Source of the DNA: Brachybacterium timonense
GTDB taxonomy: Bacteria; Actinomycetota; Actinomycetes; Actinomycetales; Dermabacteraceae
DNA: 64,000 nucleotides
Assembly: GCF_900258505.1 (NCBI RefSeq)
Contig: NZ_LT984895.1
Span: forward strand, 865,615-929,614
Direction: 5' to 3'
Below, piece by piece: positions 43,926 through 52,473 of this stretch. The notes under the pieces were generated by a model, which had not been told where the DNA came from, ran no database searches, and was given only the letters and a program-made list of their open reading frames with translations. The first letter of the stretch is position 1. Each line of letters begins with the position of its first letter. The position numbers were made by a program, and so were the translations under genes.

Positions 43926-44569
43926 CCGACTCGACACCACTGCGGATCCTGCTGGTCGATGACCAGCAGCTGCTGCGCCGCGGCCTCATGATGCTGCTAT
44001 CCACCGTGGACGGCCTCGAGGTCGTCGACCAGGCGGCCGACGGCGCCGAGGCACTCGCCCGCATCCCGGCCGCCCGCCCCGATGTGGTGCTCTCCGACGT
44101 GCGGATGCCGGGCATGGATGGCCTCGAGCTCGTCGAGCGATGCCGAGAAGCGCACCCCGGACTGCCCGTGCTCCTGCTGACCACCTTCGATGACGAGCCC
44201 GTCGTGCGCGGCGCACTCGCCGCCGGCGCCGCGGGATTCCTACTGAAGGACACCTCCACCGACGCTCTCGCCCAGGCGATCCGCTCTGTGGCAGATGGCG
44301 GTATGGTCCTGGACCCGCGCGTGGCACGCATCGCCATGACGCCCGCGACGGAGTCGGAGTCTGATCCTGATGAGCTCGCCGTGCTCACCCGCATGGAGCG
44401 TCTGGTCGCGCAGCAGGTCGCCGAGGGCCGCACGAACAGTGAGATCGCCGCCGACCTCGTGCTCGCTGAAGGCACCGTGAAGAACCACGTCTCCGCGCTG
44501 CTGCGCAAGCTCGACGCCCGCGACCGCACAGCACTGGCCCTCATGCTCTACAAGACGTTGCACGGCTGA
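43922..44569 (+). CDS. NarL/FixJ-family response regulator
   Basis: A 215-residue regulator. Receiver domain with acidic Asp13-Asp14 and phospho-acceptor Asp59 in VVLSDVRMPGMDG, Thr in LLLTTFDDE and Lys in FLLKDTS. The LuxR-type HTH at ~150-210 (VAQQVAEGRTNSEIAADLVLAEGTVKNHVSALLRKL) binds DNA as a dimer. Translationally coupled to the kinase gene (ATGA). Likely acts on the 18-bp dyad at 42521 and 47863. Confidence 0.92.
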   Translation: MTDSTPLRILLVDDQQLLRRGLMMLLSTVDGLEVVDQAADGAEALARIPAARPDVVLSDVRMPGMDGLELVERCREAHPGLPVLLLTTFDDEPVVRGALAAGAAGFLLKDTSTDALAQAIRSVADGGMVLDPRVARIAMTPATESESDPDELAVLTRMERLVAQQVAEGRTNSEIAADLVLAEGTVKNHVSALLRKLDARDRTALALMLYKTLHG

Positions 44570-44608
44570 GCACAGCGGCGCCCGGTCCACGAGAGCTCAG
44601 CACGATGG

Positions 44609-46348
44609 TCACCGCGGAATGTTGCGCACGTTCGAACGCGCCATGTCGACCATCTTGCCGACGCCGCCGCCGAGCACCACCTTGGTGGAGCTCATGGCGA
44701 AACCACGGATCTGGTGCGCGGTGATCTTCGGCGGCATCGACAGCGCCAGCGGATCGGTGACCACGTCGATCAGCACCGGACCCTTCTTTTTCAGGGCTGC
44801 GGCGAGCTCCTTCTTCAGCTTCTTCGGATCGGTGATCCGTACCGACTCGATGCCAGCGCCCTTGGCGATCGCGGCGAAATCCACCTTCTCGTGATCGGTC
44901 TCGTGATCCGGGAGCCCCTCCACGAGCATCTCCAGCTTCACCATGCCCAGGGACGAGTTGTTGAACACGACGATCTTGGTGTCCAGCTGGTGCAGCTTCA
45001 CCGTGAGCAGCTCGCCCATCAGCATGCCCAGGCCACCGTCGCCACTCATGGAGATCACCTGTCGGCCCGGCTGCGAGGCAGCCGCACCGATCGCCTGCGG
45101 CAGGGCATTGGCCATGGTGCCGTGATGCCAGGAACCGAAGATGCGGCGCTTGCCGTTGGGGGAGATGTAGCGGGCGCCCCACACATTGCACATACCGGTA
45201 TCCACGGTGAACACGGCGTCGTCGTCGGCCAGCTCGTCCAGAACGGACGCCACGTACTCGGGGTGGATCGGCTTCATCCGCCCCACATTCTTGGTGTACG
45301 CGGCCACCACGCCGGTCAGTGCCTTCTCGTGCTTGCGCAGCATCGAGTTCAGGAACTTCCGGTTCTTCTTCGCCTTCACCATCGGCATCAGGGCGCGAAG
45401 GGTGAGCGCCACATCGCCGTGGATGCCGAGATCCAGCGGGATGCGACGGCCGAGCCGGGAGGCATCGGCGTCGACCTGCACAACCTTCGGGCCGTCCTCA
45501 GGCAGGAACTCGGAGTAGGGGAAATCGGTGCCCAGCAGGATCAGCAGATCGCACTCGTGGGTCGCCTCGTAGGCGGCGCCGTAGCCCAGTAAACCGGACA
45601 TGCCCACGTCGAAGGGGTTGTCGTACTGGATGAACTCCTTGCCGCCGAAGGCGTGGCCGATCGGTGCCTTCACCAGCTCTGCCAGCTCCAGCACCTCACT
45701 GCGGGCACCGGCTACACCGGCGCCGCAGAACAGGGTGACCTTCTGTGCGCGATCCACCAGGGTAGCGAGCTCGGACACCGCATCCGGGTGGGGCGCGACC
45801 GCGCCGAAGCGGGTGGTCAGTGTGCGGGTGAACGCGCCGTCGACCTCCTGGTCGGCCACGTCCCCGGGCAGAACCAGCACGGAGACGCCGCGCTCGGCCA
45901 GAGCGGTCTGGGCGGCGATGTGCAGCATCTTCGTGCCGTGCTCGCCGGAGTTGATCATCTCGCAGAACGCCGAGCACTCCTGGAACAGCTTCTCCGGGTG
46001 GGTCTCCTGGAAGAATCCGGTGCCGATCTTGTCGGAGGGGATGTGCGAGGCCAGCGCCAGCACGGGCGCTCCGTCGCGGTGGGCGTCGTACAGGCCCTGG
46101 ATCAGGTGGGTGTTGCCAGGGCCGCAGGATCCGGCGCACACGGCGAGCTTCCCGGTGATACGGGCCTCGGCGCCGGCAGCGAAGGCGGCGGCCTCCTCAT
46201 TGCGCACATGCACCCATTCGATGCCGTCGGTGGTGCGCACCGCGTCGACGACCGGGTTGAGGGAGTCGCCCACGACGCCGTAAATGCGCTCGACCCCCAT
46301 CTCTTGCAGCTGGGTCACGAGCAGTCGGGCCAGCGAAACCTTCGCCAC
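44609..46348 (-). CDS. poxB: Pyruvate oxidase / quinone-dependent pyruvate dehydrogenase
   Basis: A 579-residue thiamine-diphosphate flavoenzyme that decarboxylates pyruvate to acetate and passes electrons to quinone at the membrane. IYGVVGDSLNPVVDAVR, HVRNEEAAAFAAGAEA with the TPP-activating Glu, GPGNTHLIQGLYDAHRDGAPVLA, and the TPP-binding GDGGLGMLMGELLTVKLHQLDTK (residues ~435-457) identify it. The C-terminal region is present, needed in E. coli for membrane binding. The GTG start at 46348 has GGAAGGA upstream. Convergent with the response regulator gene (39 bp apart). Confidence 0.93.
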   Translation of the reverse strand: MAKVSLARLLVTQLQEMGVERIYGVVGDSLNPVVDAVRTTDGIEWVHVRNEEAAAFAAGAEARITGKLAVCAGSCGPGNTHLIQGLYDAHRDGAPVLALASHIPSDKIGTGFFQETHPEKLFQECSAFCEMINSGEHGTKMLHIAAQTALAERGVSVLVLPGDVADQEVDGAFTRTLTTRFGAVAPHPDAVSELATLVDRAQKVTLFCGAGVAGARSEVLELAELVKAPIGHAFGGKEFIQYDNPFDVGMSGLLGYGAAYEATHECDLLILLGTDFPYSEFLPEDGPKVVQVDADASRLGRRIPLDLGIHGDVALTLRALMPMVKAKKNRKFLNSMLRKHEKALTGVVAAYTKNVGRMKPIHPEYVASVLDELADDDAVFTVDTGMCNVWGARYISPNGKRRIFGSWHHGTMANALPQAIGAAASQPGRQVISMSGDGGLGMLMGELLTVKLHQLDTKIVVFNNSSLGMVKLEMLVEGLPDHETDHEKVDFAAIAKGAGIESVRITDPKKLKKELAAALKKKGPVLIDVVTDPLALSMPPKITAHQIRGFAMSSTKVVLGGGVGKMVDMARSNVRNIPR

Positions 46349-46757
46349 GTCTCATCCTTCCGGTGGCCGCGCCAACGGACGCGGCATGATCAGGAGCACA
46401 CGGGCCGCCGTCGGGGCCGAAGGGCCCGCGTCCACGACGGTACGCCGCTCCAGCAGCACATTCAGAATTGTGTCGACGACGTCACGGTGAGCGCGTGGGG
46501 CCGATCACGTCGGTTCATGCAGGCCAGGCCCGCGGCCGGGGCAGACAGGTGGGGTCAGGCCCACGGCGTGGTCAGCATGGACCGCACGGTTGGGGCTGCG
46601 AGCGCCGGTGCGCTGATCTGTTGCCGTGGCGATGTGCTTCGGGGTGGCGGCGTCAGGGGTGGGAGAGCGGGCGCCGACGTGACGCGGTGCTGGCGAGGCG
46701 CATGGATGGGAGCCTGTGCCGGCGAGCGGGCGTCGACGGGACCCGTCGCTCGCGGAC
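46349..46757. other. Gap between poxB and CPBP protease genes
   Basis: About 410 bp with no gene. The poxB promoter should lie here; an imperfect dyad CACATTC/GAATTGTG at about 46457-46472 is a possible binding site. The right end holds the hairpin of the leftward CPBP gene. The rest is GC-rich noncoding DNA with no recognised element. Confidence 0.5.
46722..46753 (-). terminator. Bulged hairpin downstream of CPBP gene
   Basis: gcgag (46722-46726) plus cgacggg (46734-46740) pair with cccgtcgctcgc (46742-46753), a 12-bp stem with a 7-nt bulge, 4 bp past the stop codon on the minus strand. Confidence 0.45.
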
Positions 46758-47825
46758 TTAGCGACCGTAGGGGCCCTGCTCGGCAACCTCCGCCCAGCGG
46801 GAGGCCGGGATTCGGACCGCGATCACGAGGCCCAGCGCGAGGTGGGCCAGGCCCAACACCAGGTGCACCGGGATGCCCCAGGGCAGCTCCAGCAGGATCA
46901 CTCCGGCCACAGCGTTGCCGACGTGGAACCCGCCGTGGATGCCGATGGCAGCCCAGACGCTGCGCATGGCGATCGCCAGGTAGCCGGCGGAGACGCCGAA
47001 GCCGAAGGGGATCAGCAGGTAGACGAGGTGATCGAGCAGGTTCTGCTGTCCGCCGGTCGAGGTCAGGTGCGGGATGCAGAAGGCGAAGGCGCTCAGCCAC
47101 ACCGCGGCATGCGGGCGGCGGGCCAGGGACTGCATGAGATAGCCGCGGAACAGCAGCTCCTCACCGATGCCCTGCAGCACGTAGGCGCGCACCAGCAGCA
47201 TGATGAGGGTCAGGACGATCAGCAGCGGCCCCATCGGCCCGGCCTCCACCCCTGCAGCGCCGGCAGCTTCCATCGGAGCGCCGAGCCCGGCCACTGCGGC
47301 GACGCCGTACCCGGCCACCGCGATCACGACGGCGAGCATGGTGCCGATGCCGAGAGCCTTGGCAGCGTTGCGGTTCCAGGTCAGGCCAAGGGCGCGGAAG
47401 GGGCGACGGTCCACCCAGCGCACCAGAGCCCACGAGAACAGCAGATAGGCGATCAGCGGCAGGGTCCAGCAGGCGATCCGTACCACCATAGCGATCTCGT
47501 CGGTCTGCCAGAACAAATCCTGCTTCCCGAACAGGGAGAGGACACCCAGGCCCAGGAGCGTCGCGCTCGCGGCCGGGATGATCAGGAAAGCGGTCAGCAG
47601 GATGCGGGCCCAGGCCGGCAGGCGAGGCGGCAGATCGGTGCGGCGCTCGCCGTCCGGCGAAGTTGGCGCGGAACGCGGGGGCGTGGGGCTGTCAGGGCGG
47701 GCGGTGTTGTCGATTCCGCCTGTGGCGGCAGAGCATGCGGGAGCGGGACGGTGTGGATGGCTCATCGATGTCATGCCTGCGACGCTACGGAGCAGAGCCT
47801 GCCCCTCAGCAGTGGCGGCCGTCAT
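46758..47825 (-). CDS. CPBP-family intramembrane glutamic protease
   Basis: A 355-residue membrane protein with about eight helices from residue ~72 on. Signature residues of the CPBP (CAAX protease/bacteriocin-processing) family: Glu222-Glu223 and Arg227 in GEELLFRGYLMQSL, His253 in FCIPHLTS, and IHGGFHVGNA near 305. Family members cleave within membranes, e.g. prenyl-protein or peptide precursors; the substrate here is unknown. The start is uncertain: ATG at 47825 (GGAGG only 2 nt upstream), 47774 or 47765; the first ~65 residues are disordered. A perfect 18-bp dyad upstream suggests control by the neighbouring two-component system. Confidence 0.85.
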   Translation of the reverse strand: MTAATAEGQALLRSVAGMTSMSHPHRPAPACSAATGGIDNTARPDSPTPPRSAPTSPDGERRTDLPPRLPAWARILLTAFLIIPAASATLLGLGVLSLFGKQDLFWQTDEIAMVVRIACWTLPLIAYLLFSWALVRWVDRRPFRALGLTWNRNAAKALGIGTMLAVVIAVAGYGVAAVAGLGAPMEAAGAAGVEAGPMGPLLIVLTLIMLLVRAYVLQGIGEELLFRGYLMQSLARRPHAAVWLSAFAFCIPHLTSTGGQQNLLDHLVYLLIPFGFGVSAGYLAIAMRSVWAAIGIHGGFHVGNAVAGVILLELPWGIPVHLVLGLAHLALGLVIAVRIPASRWAEVAEQGPYGR

Positions 47826-47862
47826 GACCTCCAGAGCAGACCCGTGACACCCGCGTGGCGAA

Positions 47863-47880
47863 CCATGACCGTGGTCATGG
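47863..47880. promoter_or_regulatory. 18-bp perfect dyad upstream of CPBP gene
   Basis: CCATGACC-GT-GGTCATGG: 8-bp perfect arms with 2-nt spacer, centred ~46 bp upstream of the ATG at 47825. It shares 14 of 18 positions with the dyad before the histidine-kinase gene at 42521-42538. The rest of the 47826-48013 gap shows nothing else. Confidence 0.55.
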
Positions 47881-48029
47881 GCGCTCGTGATCCTCTCCGG
47901 CGGATGCTTGCATCAGGAAGTGAGGCGCCCGGCCATGCGGCGCCCCGCCCCGGCCCGCCCTTACCCGGCCCTTATTCTCGCGAACTTGGTGCGAAGAGCA
48001 TGTCAAACCGCCCTGACCTGCCCCCACGG

Positions 48030-48905
48030 TTAGGTCCGGACGTTGTGCGAGTCGTCGGTTTCCATGTGATGGGTGCACTGCCGAGCGTAGTCGGCCGGTG
48101 CGAGATAGCCCAGCGATGAGTGCCTGCGGTCGTGGTTGTACTCGGTCTTCCAGTCGCTGATCACCACGCGGGCGTGGAGCAGCGAGTAGAAGGTGTTGAT
48201 GTTGAGGCACTCGTCGCGGATCCTGCTGTTGAACGACTCGATGTAGCCGTTGCGCCACGGTGACCCGGGCGGGATGTAGCTCAGGCCGGTGCGGGTGCCG
48301 GCCCAGTGCGCCATGGCCTCACTGATCAGTTCGGGCCCGTTGTCGCAGCGCAGCGTCGCTGGGGCGCCGCGGACAGCGACGAGCGCTTCGAGGTGGTCGG
48401 TGAGCTTCGTGGCGGTGATCGAACGGTCGACCAGGCCTCCGATGCATTCGCGAGTGTGCTCGTCGATGATGGAGCAGATCTTGATCGGCCGGCCGCGTTC
48501 GTCGCTGTCGAATTGGAAGTCGACCGCCCACACCAGGTTCGGCGCCGAGGCGGAGGGCGCGTCGGCGGTGGAGGCACCCACGCGTTTGCGGCGGCGACGT
48601 TGCGGCACGCGGAGGCCCTCCTCGCGCCACAGGCGTTGGATCTTCTTGTGGTTCACCATCCAGCCCTCTGCGCGGGCGTCGTGATACGCCCTGCGGTATC
48701 CCCATCGTGGGTGCTTCTTCGCGTACGCCCGGAGCCAGTCGCGTCATGCCCGGTCCGGATCCGCGGCCGTTTCCCGGTGCAGGGGGCGCCGGTAGGCGGA
48801 GCGCGACAGCCCGGCCAGACGGCACGCCATCCGCTCACTGACCCGCAGTGCCCGGATCAGGTGAGCGACGGCGGCGCGGCGTCTGCCCGGGCCTAGAAGT
48901 TTCCC
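48030..48905 (-). pseudogene. IS407-type transposase orfB, nonsense-mutated
   Basis: DDE integrase-type transposase. The frame opens as a -1 extension of orfA (KLLGPGRRRAAVAHLI, ERMACRLAGLSRSAYRRP) and carries WAVDFQFDSDERGRP, DNGPELIS and SPWRNGYIESFNSRIRDECL with the three acidic residues. A TGA at 48744-48746 interrupts it between DPDRA and RDWLRAYAKKHPRWGYRRAY; both sides are in the same frame, so a single base change inactivated the full-length product. A shorter protein from 48659 would lack the N-terminal DNA-binding region. Confidence 0.85.
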
Positions 48906-49177
48906 TCCGCCAACTCCTTCAGCGCGGCCTTCTCGAGCTCCGCCTCGGCCAGCAGCCGCTTCAGCGTGGCGTTCTGCTTCTCGAGCTCCTTGAGCCGTTT
49001 CGCGTCGTCGGCTTTCAGCCCGCCGTACTGGTTCCGCCACCGGTAGTACGTCTGCTCGGACACCCCGAGCTCCCGGCACACCGCCGCGACATCCTGCCCG
49101 TCAGCGAGCATCCTGTCCGCCTGCCCGAGGTTACGAACCACCTGCTGCGGCGTGTGACGCTTCCTGCTGTTCGACAT
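48893..49177 (-). CDS. IS407-type transposase orfA
   Basis: A 94-residue HTH protein: NSRKRHTPQQVVRNLGQADR, ELGVSEQTYYRWRNQYGG (helix-turn-helix) and a leucine-zipper-like tail (LEKQNATLKRLLAEAELEKA). It ends in EGNF, where the canonical slippery heptamer G-GGA-AAC (complement of 48899-48905) allows -1 frameshifting into orfB. Intact. Confidence 0.85.
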   Translation of the reverse strand: MSNSRKRHTPQQVVRNLGQADRMLADGQDVAAVCRELGVSEQTYYRWRNQYGGLKADDAKRLKELEKQNATLKRLLAEAELEKAALKELAEGNF

Positions 49178-49256
49178 GATCTGACCAGTCTCCCTGCCCG
49201 CGGCCGCGGGCGACAGGACAACTCCCACAATGACTGGACCTACAAAAGGGGGGTCA

Positions 49257-49665
49257 AGTCCCTGGAGCACGCACTTCTCTCAATGGGGCAAGCAGGAATG
49301 AAAGCGGATCGATCCACCATTCTGACAGGGGTAGCCAGTACGTCCCGTTGGCCTATTCAGACGCGCTCGTCACGGCAGGTGTGAGAGCTTCAGTCGGTAC
49401 CGTCCGAGATAGTTACGATAACGCGCTGGCAGAGACGACAGTGAACGGCCTCTACAAGATGGAGCTGATCCACTCGAAGCGGATCTGGGAATCCGTCAGC
49501 GAGGTCGAGCCCGCCACGACGGGCTGGGTCCACTGGTGGAACACGGCCCGGCTCCACTAAGCTCTCGGCTACCGCTCCCCAGCAGCGGTCGAATCGGCCT
49601 ACACTCACCCCACGACGACCGCGCCCGCGACCGTCTAACCACGGAACGAACCCCAGGGCGCTTCA
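49257..49665 (+). mobile_element. Truncated IS3-type element (3' fragment)
   Basis: The last ~410 bp of an IS3-family element related to the copy at 51059-52391, cut at the right end of the IS407-type element. It codes LEHALLSMGQAGM, then after a frameshift near 49310 HHSDRGSQYVPLAYSDALVT, DSYDNALAETTVNGLY and WVHWWNTARLH, where TAA at 49558-49560 replaces the expected Glu codon before ALGYRSPA. The terminal inverted repeat (complement of TGAAGCGCCCTGGGGTTCG) ends at 49665. Nonfunctional. Confidence 0.85.
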
Positions 49666-49759
49666 GTACATAGCTGTCCTGTTGGGGCGCGCTTGTTCGT
49701 CGCGCACTTCGATACGGGAGGAGGCTGCCGGCATAGAGCTGGGACGTGAGGCCGCTTAT

Positions 49760-50719
49760 TCACGTTGGACGCAGCGAGGCGCCCTCTTCACGGTCCCACC
49801 GCGATTGGACCAGCGTTAAAAGACTGTCGCGGGCCCTACGACGGTGAGCCTGGAGAGTTGGAAGACCGGGGTCCACGGGTTTGCGGGCGGCGTCGACGAA
49901 GAACCCAAGGATTCCGACCAGCACATCGGTTCCCACAGTTGGGGCGATATCATGCCGGGCGAGCACCCCGTCGACGAGACCACTAACGTCCAGGGTTCCG
50001 CAGGGGTCCTCCACTGAAGACAGGAGCTGGAGCGCGTCCGCCACTCGGCTACCGCGGCACGCCCAGGCCCAGTCCACGAGGGTCACGACCCCACGCTCAG
50101 TAATCAGGATGTTGTCCGAGCGCAGATCGGAGTGACACAAGGTGTCCCCCTCTAATGCCGCAATCCCCGCCCGCGCGGACAGGCAGAGCCGAGGAAGGCG
50201 CGACTGGATCCACGGGTCGAGACCCTCAGGCGGGTCTTCAGTAACGCGCTCAAAACCCAGCATGTCGGGACCTAGTGTGGCGACCAGGGTGGGTACGTCA
50301 CCAAGGGGGCATGGCGTGACAGCCTGTTGCAGCGAATCCAACGCAGTCAGAACTGTCTCCAACTGACGAGATGTCCACGGCGTCTCTGGCATGCATCCCG
50401 GTGCCACCTCAGTAACCAGCACGATCCAGTCGTCATGCGTAAGGACAGTGAGGAGTCGCGGTGCAGGAACGGCCGACGGGAGCCTGGAGAGAGTGGCCGC
50501 TTCGATCCGGTTCAGGCGCGCTGTCTCGGGGTTTTCCAGTTCCCGTATGGCCTTTACGAAGAGTTCTTGACCTTTAGTCGAACGCACGATCTCGGCAGTG
50601 CTGCGTGAGAAACCACCACTGCAGGAACGCACATCGATGACAGGGGCACCCAAGACACCTTCTTCGATGGATGCACGAAGGGCGTGCGGAAGGTCATCCC
50701 AGCTCAAGCGTCGCGACAT
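49760..50719 (-). CDS. APH-family kinase, cargo between inverted IS copies
   Basis: A 319-residue aminoglycoside-phosphotransferase-fold kinase. ATP lobe: GGFSRSTAEIV and ELFVKAIRE with the nucleotide-binding Lys. Catalytic loop CHSDLRSDNILI (~218-229) with HxDxxxxN complete, and the metal-binding VDWAWACRG. It is unrelated in detail to the larger phosphotransferase at 6089-7717. Substrate unknown; similar proteins inactivate antibiotics or phosphorylate other small molecules. The ATG at 50719 is preferred because upstream in-frame residues are not family-like. It lies between an IS fragment and an inverted related IS, so it may have been mobilised. Confidence 0.75.
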   Translation of the reverse strand: MSRRLSWDDLPHALRASIEEGVLGAPVIDVRSCSGGFSRSTAEIVRSTKGQELFVKAIRELENPETARLNRIEAATLSRLPSAVPAPRLLTVLTHDDWIVLVTEVAPGCMPETPWTSRQLETVLTALDSLQQAVTPCPLGDVPTLVATLGPDMLGFERVTEDPPEGLDPWIQSRLPRLCLSARAGIAALEGDTLCHSDLRSDNILITERGVVTLVDWAWACRGSRVADALQLLSSVEDPCGTLDVSGLVDGVLARHDIAPTVGTDVLVGILGFFVDAARKPVDPGLPTLQAHRRRARDSLLTLVQSRWDREEGASLRPT

Positions 50720-51058
50720 AGACGCATCTTGCCACAAGTGCTTACACTGACAGAATCGAAGTATGGAAGCACGAGCCATCGACCGAGCTGGCACCCTACC
50801 GAGATAGTGCCTCCTGTGAAATGTCTCGCCACCAGGAACTCGTAAACGGGCTCTTCAGAGTTGAGTGTGGGCGCGCCGGTGATGCGGGGTAGCTGGGGAT
50901 ATGCGTCGAGGTCCTTGATGATGAGCGGACTTCTACCCCCGCTGACCTCAAGGACCTCGACGATGCCCAACCTTAGTTGCGCATGCCCTGACGCGCTCGA
51001 TCGCTGCGACCGATGCGACTTCCTTCTGAACTTCACGGGCCTTCATCTGGTGGCCGTC
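50720..51058 (-). other. Truncated ORF region beside IS
   Basis: About 340 bp between the kinase gene and the IS. On the minus strand an open frame at 50704-51036 reads LRLGIVEVLEVSGGRSPLII, LDAYPQLPRITGAPTLNSEE and VYEFLVARHFTGGTISVG, protein-like but not recognised, and would overlap the kinase start by 16 bp. It may be a remnant of a gene cut by the IS. A second short frame just right of it (MKAREVQKEVASVAAIERV) faintly resembles small toxin-antitoxin proteins; not supportable. Confidence 0.3.
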
Positions 51059-51085
51059 TGAAGCGTCCTGGGTTTTGTTCCGTGG

Positions 51086-52052
51086 TCAGGACGCAACGGG
51101 TGCTGAGTTCTGGTGGTGAGTGTAGGCCGCCTTGGCCTTTGCGGGAGTGCGGTAGCCCAGGGCCTCGTGGAGACGGCGCGTGTTCCACCAGTGCTCCCAC
51201 CCCATGGTGGCCAGCTCGACCGCCTCGACGGACTCCCAGAACCGCTTGGAGTGGATGAGCTCGGCCTTGTAGAGCCCGTTGACCGTCTCGGCCAGGGCGT
51301 TGTCGTAAGAGTCGCCCACGGTGCCTACCGAAGCCGTCACCCCGGCGGTGATGAGGGCATCACAGTACGCCAAACTGACGTACTGAGAGCCCCTATCGCT
51401 GTGGTGGATCAGGCCCTGTCGGCCGCGGGTAGCGCCGGTGGAGACCAGTGCGTGCTCCAGGGCGAGCAGCGGCAGTCCCGCGGTGTGGAGACTGGTCGAG
51501 ACGGCCCATCCCACGATGCGGCGGGAGTAGACGTCGGTGATGAACGCGACGTAGCACAAGCCCGTCAGGATCCTGACGTAGGTGGGGGCACCTCCCGCTT
51601 GCGGGGGAATGTCAGCGACCCACAACTGGTTGGGGCCGTTCGCGGTGAACTGCCGCTCCACCACGTCAGGGCGGGTATCCGGCTCACCAGTGGGCTTCGT
51701 CGTGATCGGCTTGCGGTCACGCCGAACCCCTTCGAGGCCGGCGGCCTTCATCAGCCGCCCGACCTGGTCTCGGCCGATCTTCCAGCCGGCCCGGACCATC
51801 GCGTGGTGCATCTTCCGGACCCCGTAGACCCCGTAGTTCTCGGCGTGGATCCGCTCGAGCTCCTCGATGAGGAGCTCGTCTTGTAGAGCCCTCGCGGAGG
51901 CAGGCCGTCTCTTCGCGGCGCGGTAGCCGCCAGAGGTGATGAACCCACGTTCCGTTGCGCTGAGCACGCGGCAGATGGCCCAGGCCCGAACTGATCGCGG
52001 TGTTCGTCGATGAAACGGATCATCTCGTCGTGGGGCGGTCGAGCTCCGCTGC
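51086..52052 (-). pseudogene. IS3-type transposase orfB, frameshifted
   Basis: The integrase core is intact in the frame 51086-51967 (ELERIHAENYGVYGVRKMHH, QLWVADIPPQ, HHSDRGSQYVSLAYCDALIT, NALAETVNGLYKAEL, WWNTRRLHEALGYRTPAK). Its N-terminal part MIRFIDEHRDQFGPG lies in another frame; a single-base loss near 51975-51980, just before the LSATERGFIT segment, separates them. A slippery T-TTT-TTC (complement of 52053-52059) for orfA-orfB fusion is still present. Confidence 0.8.
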
Positions 52053-52340
52053 GAAAAAAGCCGAGGCCTTGCGCAGGATCTCGTTCGCGCGTCGTAGCTC
52101 GAGGTTCTCCCTGCGTAGCCTGGTGATCTCCTCGGCCTCAGCGGTGCTCAGCCCTGGAGCCTGGCCCTGGTCGATGCGGTCCTGCTTCCACCAGTTCCGC
52201 ACAGTGTGAGGCGAGATCCCGCCGAGGGCTTCGCCCACGGCGGTGCAGGCGACCCAGCCCGAGCACTACTCGGCACGGACGCGTTCGTCGATGAGCTTCA
52301 GGGCACGGGCCTTGAACTCGGCGGTGTACTTCTGGGGCAT
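52020..52340 (-). pseudogene. IS3-type orfA, nonsense-mutated
   Basis: HTH_Tnp_1-type protein starting MPQKYTAEFKARALKLIDER. A TAG at 52266-52268 interrupts it after VRAE; the same frame continues CSGWVACTAVGEALG, SPHTVRNWWKQDR and a zipper-like tail ending at 52020. A CAG-to-TAG change would explain it. The remaining downstream frame could start at an internal GTG only. Confidence 0.8.
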
Positions 52341-52461
52341 GCTCCGATCCTCCTTGAAGAACTAGGCCGGAACGAAACCCAGGACGCTTCAGCGTGGGGG
52401 TAGGGCATGCTTGGGCGAGCGCGCGTGGCAAGCGCGTGCACTCTCAAACCGCACTGCTTCG

Positions 52462-52467
52462 TAAGCT
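52462..52467 (+). promoter_or_regulatory. -10 box (TAAGCT), leaderless start of mtr
   Basis: TAAGCT ends 6 nt before the GTG at 52474, 70 bp from the IS end. Confidence 0.45.
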
Positions 52468-52473
52468 GGGACG

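Larger units (their letters stand above)
48014..49256 (-). mobile_element. IS3-family element, IS407 type
   Basis: A 1243-bp element bounded by imperfect ~35-bp inverted repeats: TGACCTGCCCCC at 48014 and, on the other strand, TGACCCCCC from 49256, with a shared AGGTCC and TTGTG further in. Two overlapping frames (orfA 48893-49177, orfB to 48030) are read leftward. No target duplication is seen (flanks gccc and agtc), probably because it sits inside a second IS whose left part has been lost: the IS fragment begins directly at 49257. Confidence 0.85.
51059..52391 (-). mobile_element. IS3-family element, inactivated
   Basis: A 1333-bp element with terminal repeats TGAAGCGTCCTGGGTTTTG (from 51059) and the complementary end at 52391. 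orfA and orfB are both damaged. No target duplication (flanks gtc and gcg). The truncated copy at 49257-49665 is its relative in opposite orientation, with both orfB 3' ends facing the kinase gene. Confidence 0.85.

Noticed and set aside
48010-49260. Target-site duplication of the IS407-type element
   Set aside because: Flanking tetranucleotides (gccc and agtc) do not match.
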